A stretch of DNA of 64,000 nt from Lonicera japonica (GCA_021464415.1 CM038463.1:7114754-7178753); one strand, 5' to 3'. Counted from the stretch's first letter, positions 34,242-46,944 are shown. The notes: generated by a model from the sequence alone, not told the origin. Numbers and translations: made by a program.

Positions 34242-34508
34242 TTGAATTCAAACAAAGAATTCTCGCGTCGACGAGATGATACTATCAAGCCCTGGCCTTT
34301 CCTTTCCCACCCATTTCCCATGTATCACCACTCCCCAAGCCCTAGTTTTCTCCTCTTATTCTTCTTCAATTTTCATTTCAAATTTGTTTCATCTTCAAGC
34401 TCTTCCACGACTATAATTCCATCCGGGAAAAGCCTATCTCCGGCTTTCCATTCTCTGTACACAATTGCCCAGTTCTCATCCTTTTTTTTTCTGCCACCAC
34501 GACTATAA
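34242..34508 (+). CDS. Unrecognised short ORF, signal-peptide-like
   Basis: An 88-residue frame without a family match that I recognise. From the internal ATG at 34320 it reads MYHHSPSPSFLLLFFFNFHF followed by KFVSSSSSS, which looks like a secretory signal peptide. TTIIPSGKSLSP follows, faintly like the start of S-domain receptor kinases, then the frame ends at a stop with no domain. It may be a gene fragment or chance; the surrounding sequence is repeat-like. Confidence 0.2.
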   Translation: MNSNKEFSRRRDDTIKPWPFLSHPFPMYHHSPSPSFLLLFFFNFHFKFVSSSSSSTTIIPSGKSLSPAFHSLYTIAQFSSFFFLPPRL

Positions 34509-35298
34509 CCAATTTAAGGCTTGAAGATACCATTTGAGGGTGTAATAAACTGTGGGAATCTCAGAGAGATCATTTTGCTTGTACATGTATAATGTGAAAG
34601 AGAAAATGGACCGCCAGCGGTGGCCGGCATGGTTTGGTGTGATGGTGGCTGATATGATATATGAACATAATAGCTGGAGATGAAAAAAGGAGAGATGTAT
34701 ATTAGCATAATATTGTTCAATCAAAGGGCATTTTGGGATTTTTGGTTAAAGTGGATAATGGTGTGAACCCATTTTAGGTTTCAGTTGTAGTCCGGCGAGA
34801 GTACTGCCATTGCCGGTTATCACATGCAGTGGTAGTGTATATGCTGTACATTTGTTGTTAACAAACGTAAGGGGATATTTTTGGGCTTTTTATTAAAAGC
34901 CAAGATCAACTAACGGCCAGGATGGTCAACCGTCTAAAAGGACAAACTGTCTTTTACTCCCTGTCGGAATTCTATTTTAATTTTACTTATTGCAACTTCA
35001 AAGGGAATAAAAAAACCCTTTCTAATTTTTGAATGTCACAAGAACACGATAAATTTATTAAACAAGAGATACGATATCCAAAAACCAATTAAGGAATAAG
35101 GAGCCTCACCTCTCCGAAGGTGAGATTGAAGAAGTATGACAAATAAATTTGTAGTCAACCTAATTACAAGCATAGTGGCACAAAATTAAAAACCACATCA
35201 ATGCTACTAGCAAAAAATGCAATATCCGATAAAATTGAACCGAACTCATTAAAACACCAATCACGAGAGATAATAAGATTAATTGCACCTTTAGTTAG

Positions 35299-35410
35299 TA
35301 CTCTCCACCACGATTCTGGTAGTACCCAAGTTGATAGCCATGGCTAGGCCGATCGTAATAACCTCCAGCTCTGCCATAATCATTATAACACCATCTAGAT
35401 AATTCTACAA
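35299..35410 (-). pseudogene. Tyr/Gly-rich protein C-terminus fragment
   Basis: Reading the minus strand gives RWCYNDYGRAGGYYDRP, then SHGYQLGYYQNRGGEY and a stop (about 35 residues). The Gly/Tyr/Arg composition resembles C-termini of plant RNA-binding proteins. No upstream exon could be followed, so it is a fragment at most. Confidence 0.3.
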
Positions 35411-35734
35411 AGCAAAAAGGCAAAACCCCTCATAGTTTCGGACACAATACCCCAACCTAATACCTTGCACCTTCTATGATAACCACTACTATCACATGCA
35501 GTGGTTAGGCAAGCTTGAAATTGATGATTGATCGTGCATGCTCTAAGAGGTGTGGAAGTCCAAATCCAAGAAGAAGTACATTAATATTTAAGTGTGCAAA
35601 AAATCTGATTTTGATTATTTAGGGGCTAGCTTGATATTTTGATCATAACTTTACGCTCGGAATTCAAAATTTTGCGTGCTATATGAGCGGACCCAATAAT
35701 CTTTCGAGGGGTTAGCTAATAATAAAAGACAACA

Positions 35735-36100
35735 CATGAGCAAAGAAATTGTCCTAACCATATTCTCTAAATTGTTGGAGAAGACTTTTTGTTATTGAGA
35801 CTAATTTCATCACATTCATAATATCTTGAGATTTCTCTTGCAAAGTTTGGCAATGTGTGCCAGTGATTCCCATAATATTATTCATTAAATTTAAGATAAA
35901 TATGAAATCAAAACTCCTCATTACCTTAAAAACACCAAGTGCTTATCCCCATATTTATGGATTTGCACATTTCTTAAGATCTTTAATAGTTTCGCAAGAT
36001 TCACGATACATGTTGATCATGCTTTTAACATACTCATAATGTGAGCTCCATCGAGTAACTCCAGCTCGTCGCAAATTACCAATGGTCGACCAATGCAAGA
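35735..36100 (-). pseudogene. hAT transposase relic (TTF-type, central part)
   Basis: Minus-strand frames read GVTRWSSHYEYVKSM, later MRSFDFIFILNLMNNIMGIT, then LQEKSQDIMNVMKLVSITK. These match, in order, the central region of TTF-type zinc-finger hAT transposases (usual forms TRWGSHY, F.F.LHLM..ILGIT, LQ.K.QDI.NAM.LV). Stops and a frameshift separate the pieces. It precedes, in protein order, the region preserved at 9193-9600, but the two are 26 kb apart. Confidence 0.72.
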
Positions 36101-36637
36101 GAATGAAAAGAAAGTGATCGATGAGAATGCAAGAGAATAGAGAGAAAATTTATTTATTTGTTTGTATTATAATACATTAATTATATTTTTTTATTAAAAT
36201 AAAATAAATGTTTAAATAATAGATATAAAGAGATGGGACATGAGTAGTTGGGGCAATGGAAAATTCAGCTTGTTCGGTTTCCCCTGACACCGCCTAGTCC
36301 ATCGAACAGCGCACAACTTTTTCCTTCTTCTTCTTTTTTTTATAATATATATTTAAAAGAATTATATATTATTGGGCTAATATTTGAGTTGGCTAAGGTG
36401 TAGGCTTATACTAACTTTTTTTTTAACAAGTGCTAATAGATTTTTCAAAATTATTTTCTATACTGAAACCCATCCTGTCCCCCTTGGGTCTGCGGGCAAA
36501 CCCAGGAATTTAACTCAAGGTGTGCAAGATTAATAGGCTTTTAGGAATTTTTCGCATATACTAAAATAAGGCAAAAATCAAAAATATTATATTTAAATAC
36601 TTAACGTTTTAATTAATCTCAATATTTAACAATCTAA
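36101..36637. other. Intergenic, no gene seen
   Basis: AT-rich DNA. GGGTCTGCGGGCAAACCC near 36485 looks like a degraded transposon end (see rejected list). Confidence 0.45.
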
Positions 36638-37180
36638 GAGCATCTCCAACCGTTGTATAAAATATTTTGTGTAAATCCTATTTGTCAAGACACTTTTACA
36701 CAAAACTTGTAGTGTAAAAAAATATGCTATAATGGTACATTTTTAAACTTTTGTGTAAATTTTGAATGAACCAATAAAATAACTATGCATATTAGATATC
36801 ATTTTATGCAACTTTTAATTATTTTTTCTTGAATTTTGGTATACATAATATTATAACAATAATGGATCTTGATTTGTTGGTCTTGATGAGTAGATTTTAG
36901 ATATATAATTTTTATTAAAATATATGGTTTCTATTAAAAGTTATTACATTTTAAAGTTTTATAAAGTAATTGAGGAATGAAAAATTAAGCTCACGTGGCG
37001 GTATAAACTAAACTTGGGGTGTATTTTATGTATTTATTTTACTCAAAAGTTAAATTTAAACTTGCATGTATTTTACACATTTATTTTACACAAAAGTTAA
37101 ATTTAAAAGACTGCTGGAGGTCAAAAATTGTACAAGTTTTATATATTTTACACAAAACCTAAATATACACTGAGATAATC
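36638..37180. mobile_element. Probable MITE
   Basis: It begins GAGCATCTCCAACCGTTG, a terminus common in plant MITEs. Complementary motifs (TTTTGTGTAAAT near 36665 and ATTTTACACAAAA near 37080 and 37150) make it partly self-complementary. AATCTAA occurs at both proposed edges (36631 and 37176), but the right terminus is poorly conserved. Confidence 0.4.
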
Positions 37181-37790
37181 TAATAAGCCTAAAAAAATCT
37201 GAATATTCAAGATAATATATAAAAAAAGTAGTTTAAGGAAGAAATATAACCTAGAAAACAACAATTGCAGGAATCTGAGTGAAAAACTCCGTACTCTAAG
37301 CTGAGAAAAAATACCCTAAGGTAAAATCATAGCTTCAAACTCCAGTACCAGCAGCAACAATAGCCACAAAAACCCTCAAAATAAATTAAGGACGAATCTT
37401 AACGAGAACTAAAAACGAATCTATATTTAACAGAAACTTCGAAAATATAATAAAGGAGATATAATTTGAATCAACTTTCTACAAATATAAAACATATATA
37501 CTCTTGTAGATATAAATCCGTTCGCACATAGGCCCCTCAAATCCTCTCATTTTCTCAAACACTTTCAATACTACGTAGCTAGACCCTCCCTCGAATCGCA
37601 CTCTCCTTCCTCCCTCGGATCCTCTCGATCCCAACGAGAATGCTTTCGCAAACAATCCTATACTGTTAAATTTAATCGCCCTTGACCTCGGTCCCCTGAA
37701 CATAACATATGTTAATCCGCCCCTCTATATAAGTAATGATTGAACTATTTTGCTTCTCACTACAAATGATCGACTAATATGTGTACCAGG
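37181..37790. other. Intergenic, no gene seen
   Basis: No domain. A minus-strand frame across 37479-37703 is arginine/glycine-rich with no family match and sits in sequence that looks like a transposon end. Confidence 0.45.
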
Positions 37791-38572
37791 TTTTAGTTAA
37801 GAACACCTAAGTTCAGTGGCATGATTTAGTTAGTTCGAGACAATTTTGTTCGCAAAACCTATTCTTTTTTCTTTTTTTCTCATGAAATCTGCCTTCAAAA
37901 TGTGTTTTTTTTTTAAAAAAAAAAAGTCTTTATAGAAGGCTTGAGAATGACAAAAATACTAGTTGGTATCCATCGATGATAGGTTGAATTTCTTTAATAT
38001 TGAGAATAATTGATCGACATGGAAAGTTATTTTCTTTTTGTGTCACGAATCCGTCATTACCATTTCTAATGCCCTTTTTGGATTTCATAGACTTGGCCAA
38101 CTGTAACATTTCTTATGCATGTCCTCAATTATTATTATTTTTTTGAAATAAACGAAAAAAAAAAAGAGCAATAGGAGGCTTTTGTGTAGTACAATAAAAT
38201 ATGGGTCAATGTTCAACGATGTGCCCATAAAGAAGTCTTTATATTTGGTAATATTTTTTATAACATTATTATATCGATTTTAGTTGAATACTCTAGAAAG
38301 CTGTTAGTCATGATCTCTTTTTTTTTTTGGTCTACAATCATGATCTTTTTAATGAACACGCATTTTTGTTTGAAGGACAATATTGCTACGTATAAAGACC
38401 AAATTAATATGAGCAATTGCTTATATATATATATATATAAGCAATTTTTGATTTCGTCCATTTGGTTACAAGAGAATTAATTGTGCCATGCTAATATATA
38501 TGCGTTTGACTATAAAAGGGAATCTATTCGAAACAATATATAAAATAATAATTCAATATACTCTCCCTAAAG
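37791..38572 (+). repeat. Duplicated segment, copy 1
   Basis: It shares ordered blocks with 49126-50252: TTTTAGTTAAGAACACCTAA, GAGAATAATTGATCGACATG, TATAACATTATNATATCG, TTGTGCCATGCTAAT, TATAAAAGGGAATCT and a final TCCCTAAAG. A TATA box is at 38511-38517. No coding sequence follows. Confidence 0.72.
38415..38446. repeat. 32-bp perfect AT palindrome
   Basis: AATTGCTTATATATAT faces its exact complement with no spacer. The other copy of the duplicated segment lacks it (50090-50105 reads GCGCATATATATAG). Confidence 0.8.
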
Positions 38573-39297
38573 GCACTTCAGTACTTTAACGAACTTTACA
38601 TTATATGATGATTTTAACGAAACACACAGGCTATCTAAATATATAGGTTATATGGCTCTTAACAAATTAAAAATATCATTATTAACATATTACAAGTAAC
38701 AAATAAGTCTTCACAAAGTGTAAACGATGCAATGTGTTAAATATAAAGAAAATCTTAACACTTAGCTCCATTTAATAATAATTAAGATGGAAAATGTTAG
38801 AAAAATCAATGTATTTTTGTGAGAATATAGGAAAATAAGTTGAGGGGTGTGGTGAAATGTCTCTTGTTTATTTTTTTGTTTTTTCCATGGAAAAAATTTC
38901 TTCGGGTGGTGGTGAAGAAAAATTTTTCACAAAAAAATGGAGGAGAGAATGGAAGATATTACTCATAAAAATGAGCATTAGATGGAGAGAATTAACCACG
39001 TCTCTCAACTTAATTTTCAACTTCTCAAGCTAATCAATTGGTTTTGTTATCATTTTTCATCCTAATATATATCAAGCGGACCCTGATACAAATTATAATA
39101 CTTCCCGCATAGTTAATGTTACAAAAGAAACGAGAGAATTATAGACAAAATAGAAGCAAAACATCTAGGAAGCGGAAAGAGAATTCTAATGTGTTGAACA
39201 ACCAAACGCGAATAGGATAAAAACGAGGAAATACAGCTTGTTGGCTAATTGGCCCTTCATTACATGTATAAATATTTTTCCTAGCTACTATTATTCA
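38573..39297. other. Intergenic, no gene seen
   Basis: No coding frame or recognised repeat. Confidence 0.5.
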
Positions 39298-39308
39298 AAA
39301 TATACATA

Positions 39309-40197
39309 GGGGTGTCCATCCGATCCGATCCGGTCATTTTAAACCATACGCATCTGATTTAATCCGATGTCGGTTTTAGGTTTTAGGTTTTGGCATTCAA
39401 TCCAATCAAATACACTCTACCAATCCAATCCAATTAAATGTTGAATTGGATGGGTTTCGATCCGATCCGATTAGAATTTTAAAATAAGATATGTTATATT
39501 CTTGAAATGTTCAATTCTAATGTAAAATAAGACGTAAACTACTCATAAATTAAATAGAATCTATTACAAATAAATTTAAAAATTAAAGTAGATAAAAAAA
39601 TCGTAAATATAACATTAATTATAACACTTACTGAATAAGAAGATGCTGAAGATTGAGTCGTGATAACTGATGATAATACACTTTCAGGCACGGAGGAAAA
39701 GACGTGCAGAGGAGGAGAAGACTCGCTGCGGACAAGGAGACACAACCGCACTGTGGAAGAGAGTCAGAGACACGGAGGAGTGCAGAAGGAAGAAGAGATG
39801 TGTGGCGCAACTTCTCAAGTCTCAACCTAGGTTTTTATTTATTTATTTAGGATTGTGATGTATGAATGAGAAAGAAAAGAAAATGAGGCTGATAAACTCA
39901 TTTAATTGTTCAATCCTATTTGTTTAAGTTTTTATTATTTCAATTAAGGTCCCTTATCTTATGAATATTCCAAAGTGACCCCTTGTATATATTATATTAT
40001 GCCACCAATGAGGGAAAGACATGTGGCAACTCTAATAATGAATTGGATCGGTTCCTAGAGTACATCAAACCGAAACCGATCCAATTTTCTCGATTTTTAA
40101 ATTTTGCGTTTGATCCGATCCAATCATCCATAAAATCTAGGAAAAATGGATTGGATTAGATCGGTTCCTCAGTTAGGATTGGTTTTTGGACACCCTT
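39309..40197. mobile_element. TIR element, non-autonomous
   Basis: The left end GGGGTGTCCATCCGATCC and the inverted right end AAGGGTGTCCAAAAACCAATCC share GGGTGTCC. AAATATACATA flanks both sides (39298-39308, 40198-40208). Subterminal GATCCGATCC motifs recur on both arms. The interior is purine-rich (39690-39810) without a transposase. The flanking repeat is too long to assign hAT (8) or Mutator (9) surely. Confidence 0.75.
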
Positions 40198-40208
40198 AAA
40201 TATACATA

Positions 40209-40560
40209 GAGAGAAAGAACTTTTCGTGCATTGTCTACCACTAAATCAATGAGGGTTTATTCAAAAAAATTGTTAAACCTGTTTCCACAATCAATCAATA
40301 ACAATTACCAAAGTACAATTCAAGAAATTAGGAAAACATGGAACCCTAGAACTGAGGCATAAGCACAAAAGAGTATATAAAAGGAAAAATTAACCTAAAT
40401 GGAAAGTGTAAAGAAGAGATACAAACCCCTGAGATTCTGAGAAAATAAATCTGAAGAGATGAAGGAGCAATGTGTATATTTGTTTGAAAATATGAAAGGA
40501 AAGATCACTACATGTGTATATTTGTTTGAAAATAAAATAATTGTCCTTTATCAAAAAAAT
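40209..40560. other. Intergenic, no gene seen
   Basis: AT-rich. TGTGTATATTTGTTTGAAAA occurs twice (40471 and 40515). Confidence 0.5.
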
Positions 40561-42600
40561 TTGCGAAAACTTTTACTGCTCAAGTGAATTTGTTGCAATT
40601 GAGAATGTGAGAACCCGCGCTTTCAATGCCGGCCCTCGTGGTGGCAATTCCTCCGATTTCCTAGTTCGTTTTATATTATAAAGAAAAGTGACGATTTGTA
40701 AAGGAAATCAAAGTTGTCAGTTTGTTTTATTAAACAAACAAAAGTCTGTGTGAAAGAGGAGCATTTATGAATTAAACGACCTCTTAAACACAATTAATGC
40801 GAAACTAGTTAATTCAAAGGTCTGGGGATTAAGTTACGAATCGGAAAGGTGTTAGGCACCCAATTAGCCCTTTTGGTCTTTGAGTAGGATATGCGTGTGA
40901 TTATAATAAAACATTCACATGCTTATTGATATTATCGCGTATCGGTCCAGGAAAACGAGATTTGGGGTAGGGGTGGAAAGCAAGTGCTTCGTATTTTGCC
41001 CTTTGATTTTATAAATCAGTGTGTGTGGTTTGAAAAATGATTTTGATAATGATAGATAGCAAAACAAGTGTTTTTGGTAAAGTTCGGGGCTTTTCGAAAG
41101 CTAATTCGATTTGAAATCAGATGTCCAATAAACCTCGAGATTCGTTCATCAATAGTGTACCACAGTTTAATTACTTAAACCTGCATTGATGAATCCAGTA
41201 CTTTTATATTGAATTTTAGATAAGCACCGTGATTTATAGATTGAACTGGGTAAAAACGCTTGTTAATTCCTTCGTAGATCGAAACTGATAAAGCCAAGAT
41301 TTTATAATTTTGATTATAAAAATATGTTTAAAAATGTTTATAGCTCGTTCCACACCTTTGGTTTTGAAAACAGGGTTTAAATATGAAATCTAGACTGATT
41401 TTGAGATAAATAACAATTTTCACATGCGATTGGTCAATTATAACTGACAAAATAAACACAGATAAAAAAATAAAGCCAAACTGAGATAAAAATACCTAAG
41501 AGCCTTGAAAATAGAGGAATAATAATTTAGAACAATATTCCTGAAGTCCCAAAAGTGACTGATGCTTCAAATGGGGTCTGTACAGGTGTATTTATATCTT
41601 TAAGGCGAAATGGGCTAGGCCAGAAAAGATTTGTCTTGTGGACAAAAGTTCATACTTTTGTCATGATGACAAAAGTATGAACTTTTGTCCACAAGATAAA
41701 ACTTTTTCACGTGCAACGGTTTTTGCTCTTCTAGACAAACAGGACATTGTATTGGCCTGATTTTTTAATATGTTGTTTTCCATAATAAAACATATCTACT
41801 GACCAGATTTGAGATCATTTGGGCTTCGGGAAGGCCTCCGTCTGATTTCTCGAGGTGAATTCTCGATTTTTGCATTCCTAGAGATTCGATAATCAAATTG
41901 ATCTGATTTTTGAGTATGTTACTCCTTATAATACTATCTAATAACCCTCAAAATTTGAGGATTGTCAGAAGTTGAGAAGTCTCATTATACAAGATTCGAC
42001 GGTTTTTGGTTTCGAACTTTTGTCTTGTGGACAAAAGTTTAAGATTTCTCTTGTGGACGAATGTTCAAACATTTGTCACTTGACACAAACTTTGTGTTGT
42101 GTGGACAAATCTTGATTTCCCGAGACGGTTTTTACTATCCCAACTCACCGGAGTATCGGATCAATCTGATTTTTTAGCATGTTTCTCCCCATAATATAAA
42201 CTTCCCACTAACCAAATTTAAGCTTATTTGGACTTTGGAAAGACCTCCGTTTGATTACCCAGAGTGAATTCCCAGTTTTCTAAATTCTCGGTTCCCGGAG
42301 ATCCGGCCGTCTAATCAAGATGATTTTCAAGTATGTTTCTCCTTATGGAAATGTCTAATAACATTTAAAAATTAAGGGTGATCAGAGATCAAGAACTCAC
42401 TTTATGAAAATACTCACAAGCTTTAACGGTTTTCGGTTCCGGCAGCTTCCGAAAATTCTTGTAACTTTTCATCCGGGTGTCTTTTTGGCTTCTTTCTTTA
42501 ACCTATAGCATATGTATATAATATGTATGCATGTATGAATGCTCGTGCATGTATGCGTGTTCATTTCCTAGATATCGAAAGTTTTGCAAAGGTTGCAAAA
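40561..42600. repeat. Unclassified repeat-rich, probably retroelement-derived region
   Basis: Moderately GC-richer than its surroundings, with GGAAAGGTGTTAGGCACCC near 40847, a motif I recall from plant repeats. At 41751-42160 and 42153-42560 two diverged units of about 400 bp follow each other (both contain TGATTTTT.A.TATGTT, CAT.TGG.CTT.GG.AAG, CCTCCGT.TGATT and GGTGAATTC or AGTGAATTC). No protein domain was found. Confidence 0.5.
41630..41700. repeat. 71-bp near-perfect palindrome
   Basis: Centred on G41665: 34 of 35 pairs match, the exception being a G-T pair at 41633/41697. The arms carry ACTTTTGTC and GACAAAAGT blocks. The smaller hairpin CTTTTGTCTTGTGGACAAAAG recurs at 42019. Confidence 0.9.
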
Positions 42601-42959
42601 TAAGGTATTCACAGATAGTGCCACATGCAATAGGAAAATTTATGTCTCTATTTCTACATGTAAAAATGAGATAGAAATCCTAATTATCTGCTAAGACAGT
42701 GAAATTTATTGAGTAGAAACGATCATTAGAGATGGCCTAAAATCGCCGCAAAGAACAAAAGTACATATGTTCAACCTATTCATGTCATTGTTTTAGGGCT
42801 AAAATAACATTTTTACAATTTCAAATATATTATATAGGCTTAAGATTCCCCATTAGACCTCAAATAATTTTTCTTGTCCAATTTCACGAGATCTCAATGT
42901 TTATTAGGTTCAAGTTCATGAGCCCTATGTGAACCTATATGATGATTTATCGAAGTGCC
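42601..42959. other. Intergenic, no gene seen
   Basis: No feature recognised. Confidence 0.5.
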
Positions 42960-43283
42960 TGAATATTTTTGGGTAATGGAGTTAACGCTATAGTTTGGGT
43001 GAAGAATTGGCATAATTTGGCACCATTGATTAAGTGGTTTGGGGAAAGTGTTGTGTATCATGGCATAAGTACTACTAAGGCTAAGGTATGTGATTGCATT
43101 TATCGTGGTAGATGGAATTTTCCTAGACCTATTTCACATAATTTGTAACTAATTGTCAATGATTTGCCTGTCATTAACATGCACTGGCAATGAAGATAAT
43201 GTGGTGTAAATGGACCTTGCATGGATCTGGGAACTACACTAGTGATTCTGCTAAAGAAGTTTTTGGGGAACATAAAGTCAAAT
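42960..43283 (+). pseudogene. LINE ORF2 relic, left part
   Basis: Plus-strand frames with stops resemble the region before the zf-RVT domain of plant L1-type ORF2 (WHHLGPLIKW-like, then FGESVVYHG, then DNVVWKWTLHGSGNYTSDSA). The sequence breaks off at the copia B element and resumes at 47851. Confidence 0.65.
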
Positions 43284-43406
43284 ATTATGAGTGTTTTAGA
43301 GAGAGAATGAACTGTATTGAATTGACTAATGAATTGATACATGATGGCCCAATTTATAGGGTTATACATAAGAGAAAATTATGGAAACATAGTACAACAA
43401 GAAAAC

Positions 43407-43637
43407 CTAATTAATAAGGAAACATATATAATAAAGAAACCTAATATATTCTAACACTCCCACAGAAGTTGGTGCATAAATATCGAACATGCCCAACTTG
43501 CTTAGTGAGTCATAAAACGCTTTTCTGAAAACTCCTTTTGTGAGGATATCTACAAGTTGTTCTTCAGTGGAGACAAAAGGAAAGCTAATAAGGTTGGCAT
43601 CTAACTTCTCCTTTATAAAATGACGATCAACTTTCAC
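43407..43637 (-). pseudogene. copia B RNase H C-terminus relic
   Basis: VDRHFIKEKLD, LVDILTKGV and KLGMFDIYAPT form the usual C-terminal end of copia RNase H; the frame then reads into the LTR. The upstream part (about 43640-43960) is broken. Confidence 0.8.
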
Positions 43638-43952
43638 ATGTTTAGTACGATCATACGATACTAGATTTTACGATATATTAATAACCTTATTATCACAGTA
43701 CAACTGCATAGCATTTTTAGGTTCAAAACCTAAATCACGCATCAAATTTCTCAACCACAGTAATTCACATACTCCATGAGCCATCATCTATACACAGCCT
43801 CAGCACTGAACCGAGCTACAAATTTATGTTTCTTACTCTTTCATGTAACAAGAGTACCCCCTACAAAGGTAAAGTACCTTGACATTGACCTTCTATCAGT
43901 GATGTTCCCAACTCAATCCGCATCTAAGAAACCAAAAACTTCAAAACAATTA

Positions 43953-45098
43953 TTATGTTCTAAAAAATCTAACTACATCATCCATGTGACTTTTACTTGG
44001 ATTGTGCATGAACTGACTTACCACACTAACGGCATATGCTACATCTGGCCTTGTATGGGCCAAATAAATTAATTGCCCAACCAATCTTTGATAGCAAGCT
44101 CGATCAGTAGGTATCTGATCCGGATACTCTGCCAAGTAATAATTATGTTCAATACGAGTGTCAATAAGTTTGCAATCCAACATACCAGTCTCTGCGAACA
44201 AGTCAAGAATATACTTCCTCTGGCACAGGTAGATCCCTTCACTCCCCCTTGCTACTTCGACCCCTAAGAAATACTTAAGTTCACCTAAATCATTCATTTC
44301 AAACTCAGAGGCCAACTGTCTTTGCAATCAATCAACCTCAACAGTATTATCACTAGTGATCACCATATCATCGACGTAAATAATCAAAAGTTTTATATTT
44401 CCCTTGTTGGTGCTTGATAAACAATGTATGATCTGAGTTACTTTATCTATAACTCACCTTCTTCATGAACTATAAGAACCTTCCAAACCAAGTACGGGCT
44501 GACTGCTTGATCCCATATAGGGATTTCTCCAATTTACAAACAAAATTACCAGAAGAATCTGCCACATACCCCGGTGGAAGAGCCATGTAAACTTCCTCAG
44601 TTAACTCTTCATGGAGAAATGCGTTCTTGACATCAAACTGCCGAAGATGCTAGTCAAAAATTTTTGCAAATAATAACAAGACCCTAACAGTGTTCATTTT
44701 TGCGATAAGAGCAAAAGTCTCATCGTAATCTATCCCATATATTTGAGTAAACCCTTGGGCTACAAGTTGGACTTTCTACCGATTTACAAAACCAACCACA
44801 TTGTGTTTTATGGTAAACACCCAATGAAAACCTATAGCCTTCTAGCCTTGTGGCGTAAGCACAAGTTGCCAGGTATTAATTTTTTGTAACGTCTCCATCT
44901 CTTTCACTTAAGATAATCTAAGGCATCCTGCATTTTGTTAGGAACTAATACAGTAGATATTTTATTCACAAATGACTCATATGACTTAGACAATCTACCA
45001 ATGAAAATGTAATTTACAATGGGATATTTTAATTTTACATGAAGGGTAGGTTCATATCTTTTGGCTGGCTGACCACGAGTTAACCGATTGGGTAACAT
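43953..45098 (-). pseudogene. copia B reverse transcriptase relic
   Basis: 44327-43953 carries LASEFEMNDLGELKYFLGVE, a QRKYILDLFAETG motif and GQLIYLAHTRPDVAYAVSVVS. The stretch at 44390-44360 encodes the YVDDMV-like active site in another frame. 45098-44904 holds an earlier part of pol (YPIVNYI..LSKSYESFVNKIS). Stops and frameshifts separate them. Confidence 0.8.
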
Positions 45099-45479
45099 AT
45101 ATTGTCCAACATTAGACTCGTTACTATTAGTATTAATGAGTGGATATACCTCAGATGAATGACTTTCAGCACTAGGGAGTTGTGGATCGAGGGTATGAGC
45201 AATAGTAAAGGGAACAGATGTGACTTGAACATCTAGTGTCTGAACATGGATGCTATCTGGAGTTTCTATTTCTGAGTGAACTTGAAGATTAAGTGTCTTA
45301 ACTGGAACTGAAACCTCAACTCTGTCTGCCTATATATCATCTTCCACCTGTGAATTTTTCTCATCACTACGATTTAGTACTTCAAAATATGAATTCTCCC
45401 CCTGAAGAGCAGAGTCGGGTGAGGAGAAATAACTCATATCCTCGAAGAAAGTAGCATCCATAGTAACATAATACTTTCG

Positions 45480-46891
45480 AATAGTTCAATGATAACATTT
45501 ATACCCCTTCTGAGATCCCCCATAACCAACAAACACACACTTAATCGCTCGGCACCTAACTATGACCTCTGATTTTTAGGAAAATGAACAAAGGCAACAT
45601 AACCAAAGACACGAGCTGGAAGATTATGAACTAAAAGTAACAATACATGAGATGCAAGCACTTTAAGTGGAATTTTTCCTTGAAGAACACTAGACATAAG
45701 ACGATTAATGAGGTAGGTGAAAGCTTCCATAGCATCACCTCAAAGGTACTTAGGCATATGAGCAAAAAAAAAGGAAGGTACGAGCCATATCAAGCAAATA
45801 ACGATTTTTTCTTTTAGAGACTCCATTTTGTTCTGGTGTTTGTGGATATGTGATTTGGTGAACAATGCCATATGTTTGAAGAAATTTGCTAAAGGCATTA
45901 TTAACATATTCCCCCCATTATCTGACCGAAGAATTTTAATGGTGCGATTATACTATGTGTGAATTAAATTGCAAAAGGCTTGAAAGGCTGGAAAGACTTC
46001 ATCTTTGGTTTTATGAAGAACTATCCATGACAGTCTTATACAATCATCAATGAATAACACAAAGTACCGCTTATCAGAAGCAGTGGACTCTCTAGAAGGC
46101 CCCCAAACATCATAATGAATTAACTCAAAAGGGAGAGTACTTTTATTAGAAATATTGGGAGTATAAGTAGCACGGTGCTCTTGGCTAAAAGACTAGTTTC
46201 ATAACATAAAATAAACTCATCAACACTAATAAACAAAGTAGGCATAGTTTTTTCCATAGTACCGAACGAGGGATGCCGTAACCGACTATGCCATAACCAA
46301 ACTTCTCTTAATTTGTCAGAATTCGAAATTAAAGCGATGCGGGATGGTGCTCCCGGTTTCTCCTCAGTATACATCTGATCCAGATTAAACAATTTTCCCA
46401 TTAGATACTTCTTTCCAGCTTCCAATTACTTCCCCGGTAAAAAGGTCCTGAAAAAGCACACACATAAGATAAAAAGTTACCGAATATTGGGATTCTGTAT
46501 TCAATTGGGGAACAAATAATAAGTGATGAGATAATGCAAGAACATATAAAACATTATGAAGTTCTAAAGTTGAGGTAATACGAATTAAACATGTTCCTAA
46601 CACAGGAAAAGTTCCACCATTTGCATTGGTAACATAAGATATTTGTGGGGGAAATAACTCATTAAAGTAAGATTTATCATAAGTCATATGATCATATGCG
46701 CCAGAATCAATAATCCAAGTAGTAAAATTAACAAAGTACGAAACCTTTAAAGTCGTACCAATTTTACCTCGACATGCCATAGATGCTATGGGAAAATTAA
46801 TACAATTGAACTTGGTACCTCCAAAAGAGCCTCTTTCTGAACTTCGAACACACACACACCTTAACCCTCTAGACCTGTGATTCACTTGCAT
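45480..46891 (-). pseudogene. copia B protease-integrase relic
   Basis: 46891-46385 reads WIIDSGAYDHMTYDKSYF, a protease active site (Asp-Ser-Gly) with context as in copia, then LHNVLYVLALSHHLLF. 46425-46120 has the pre-integrase motif WLWHSRLRHPSF. Integrase core and C-terminal regions continue to about 45480 with stops. Confidence 0.82.
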
Positions 46892-46944
46892 TCCCCATAA
46901 TGATATGTAGCGAATTAACTATGAGTTGTCTCAAAATTTTGGGA

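Noticed and set aside
34503..34724. Two overlapping minus-strand frames of about 70 codons
   Set aside because: No family resemblance, no splice or promoter support, and biased composition.
32560..34930. Large CACTA-like element bounded by GTTGACCAC and GTCAACCG
   Set aside because: The matched pieces are short and in inconsistent order; no CACTA termini were found.
36487..37724. Possible hAT element (GCGGGCAAACC at left, GTTAATCCGCCCCTC at right)
   Set aside because: The ends pair only weakly and no 8-bp target duplication is present.
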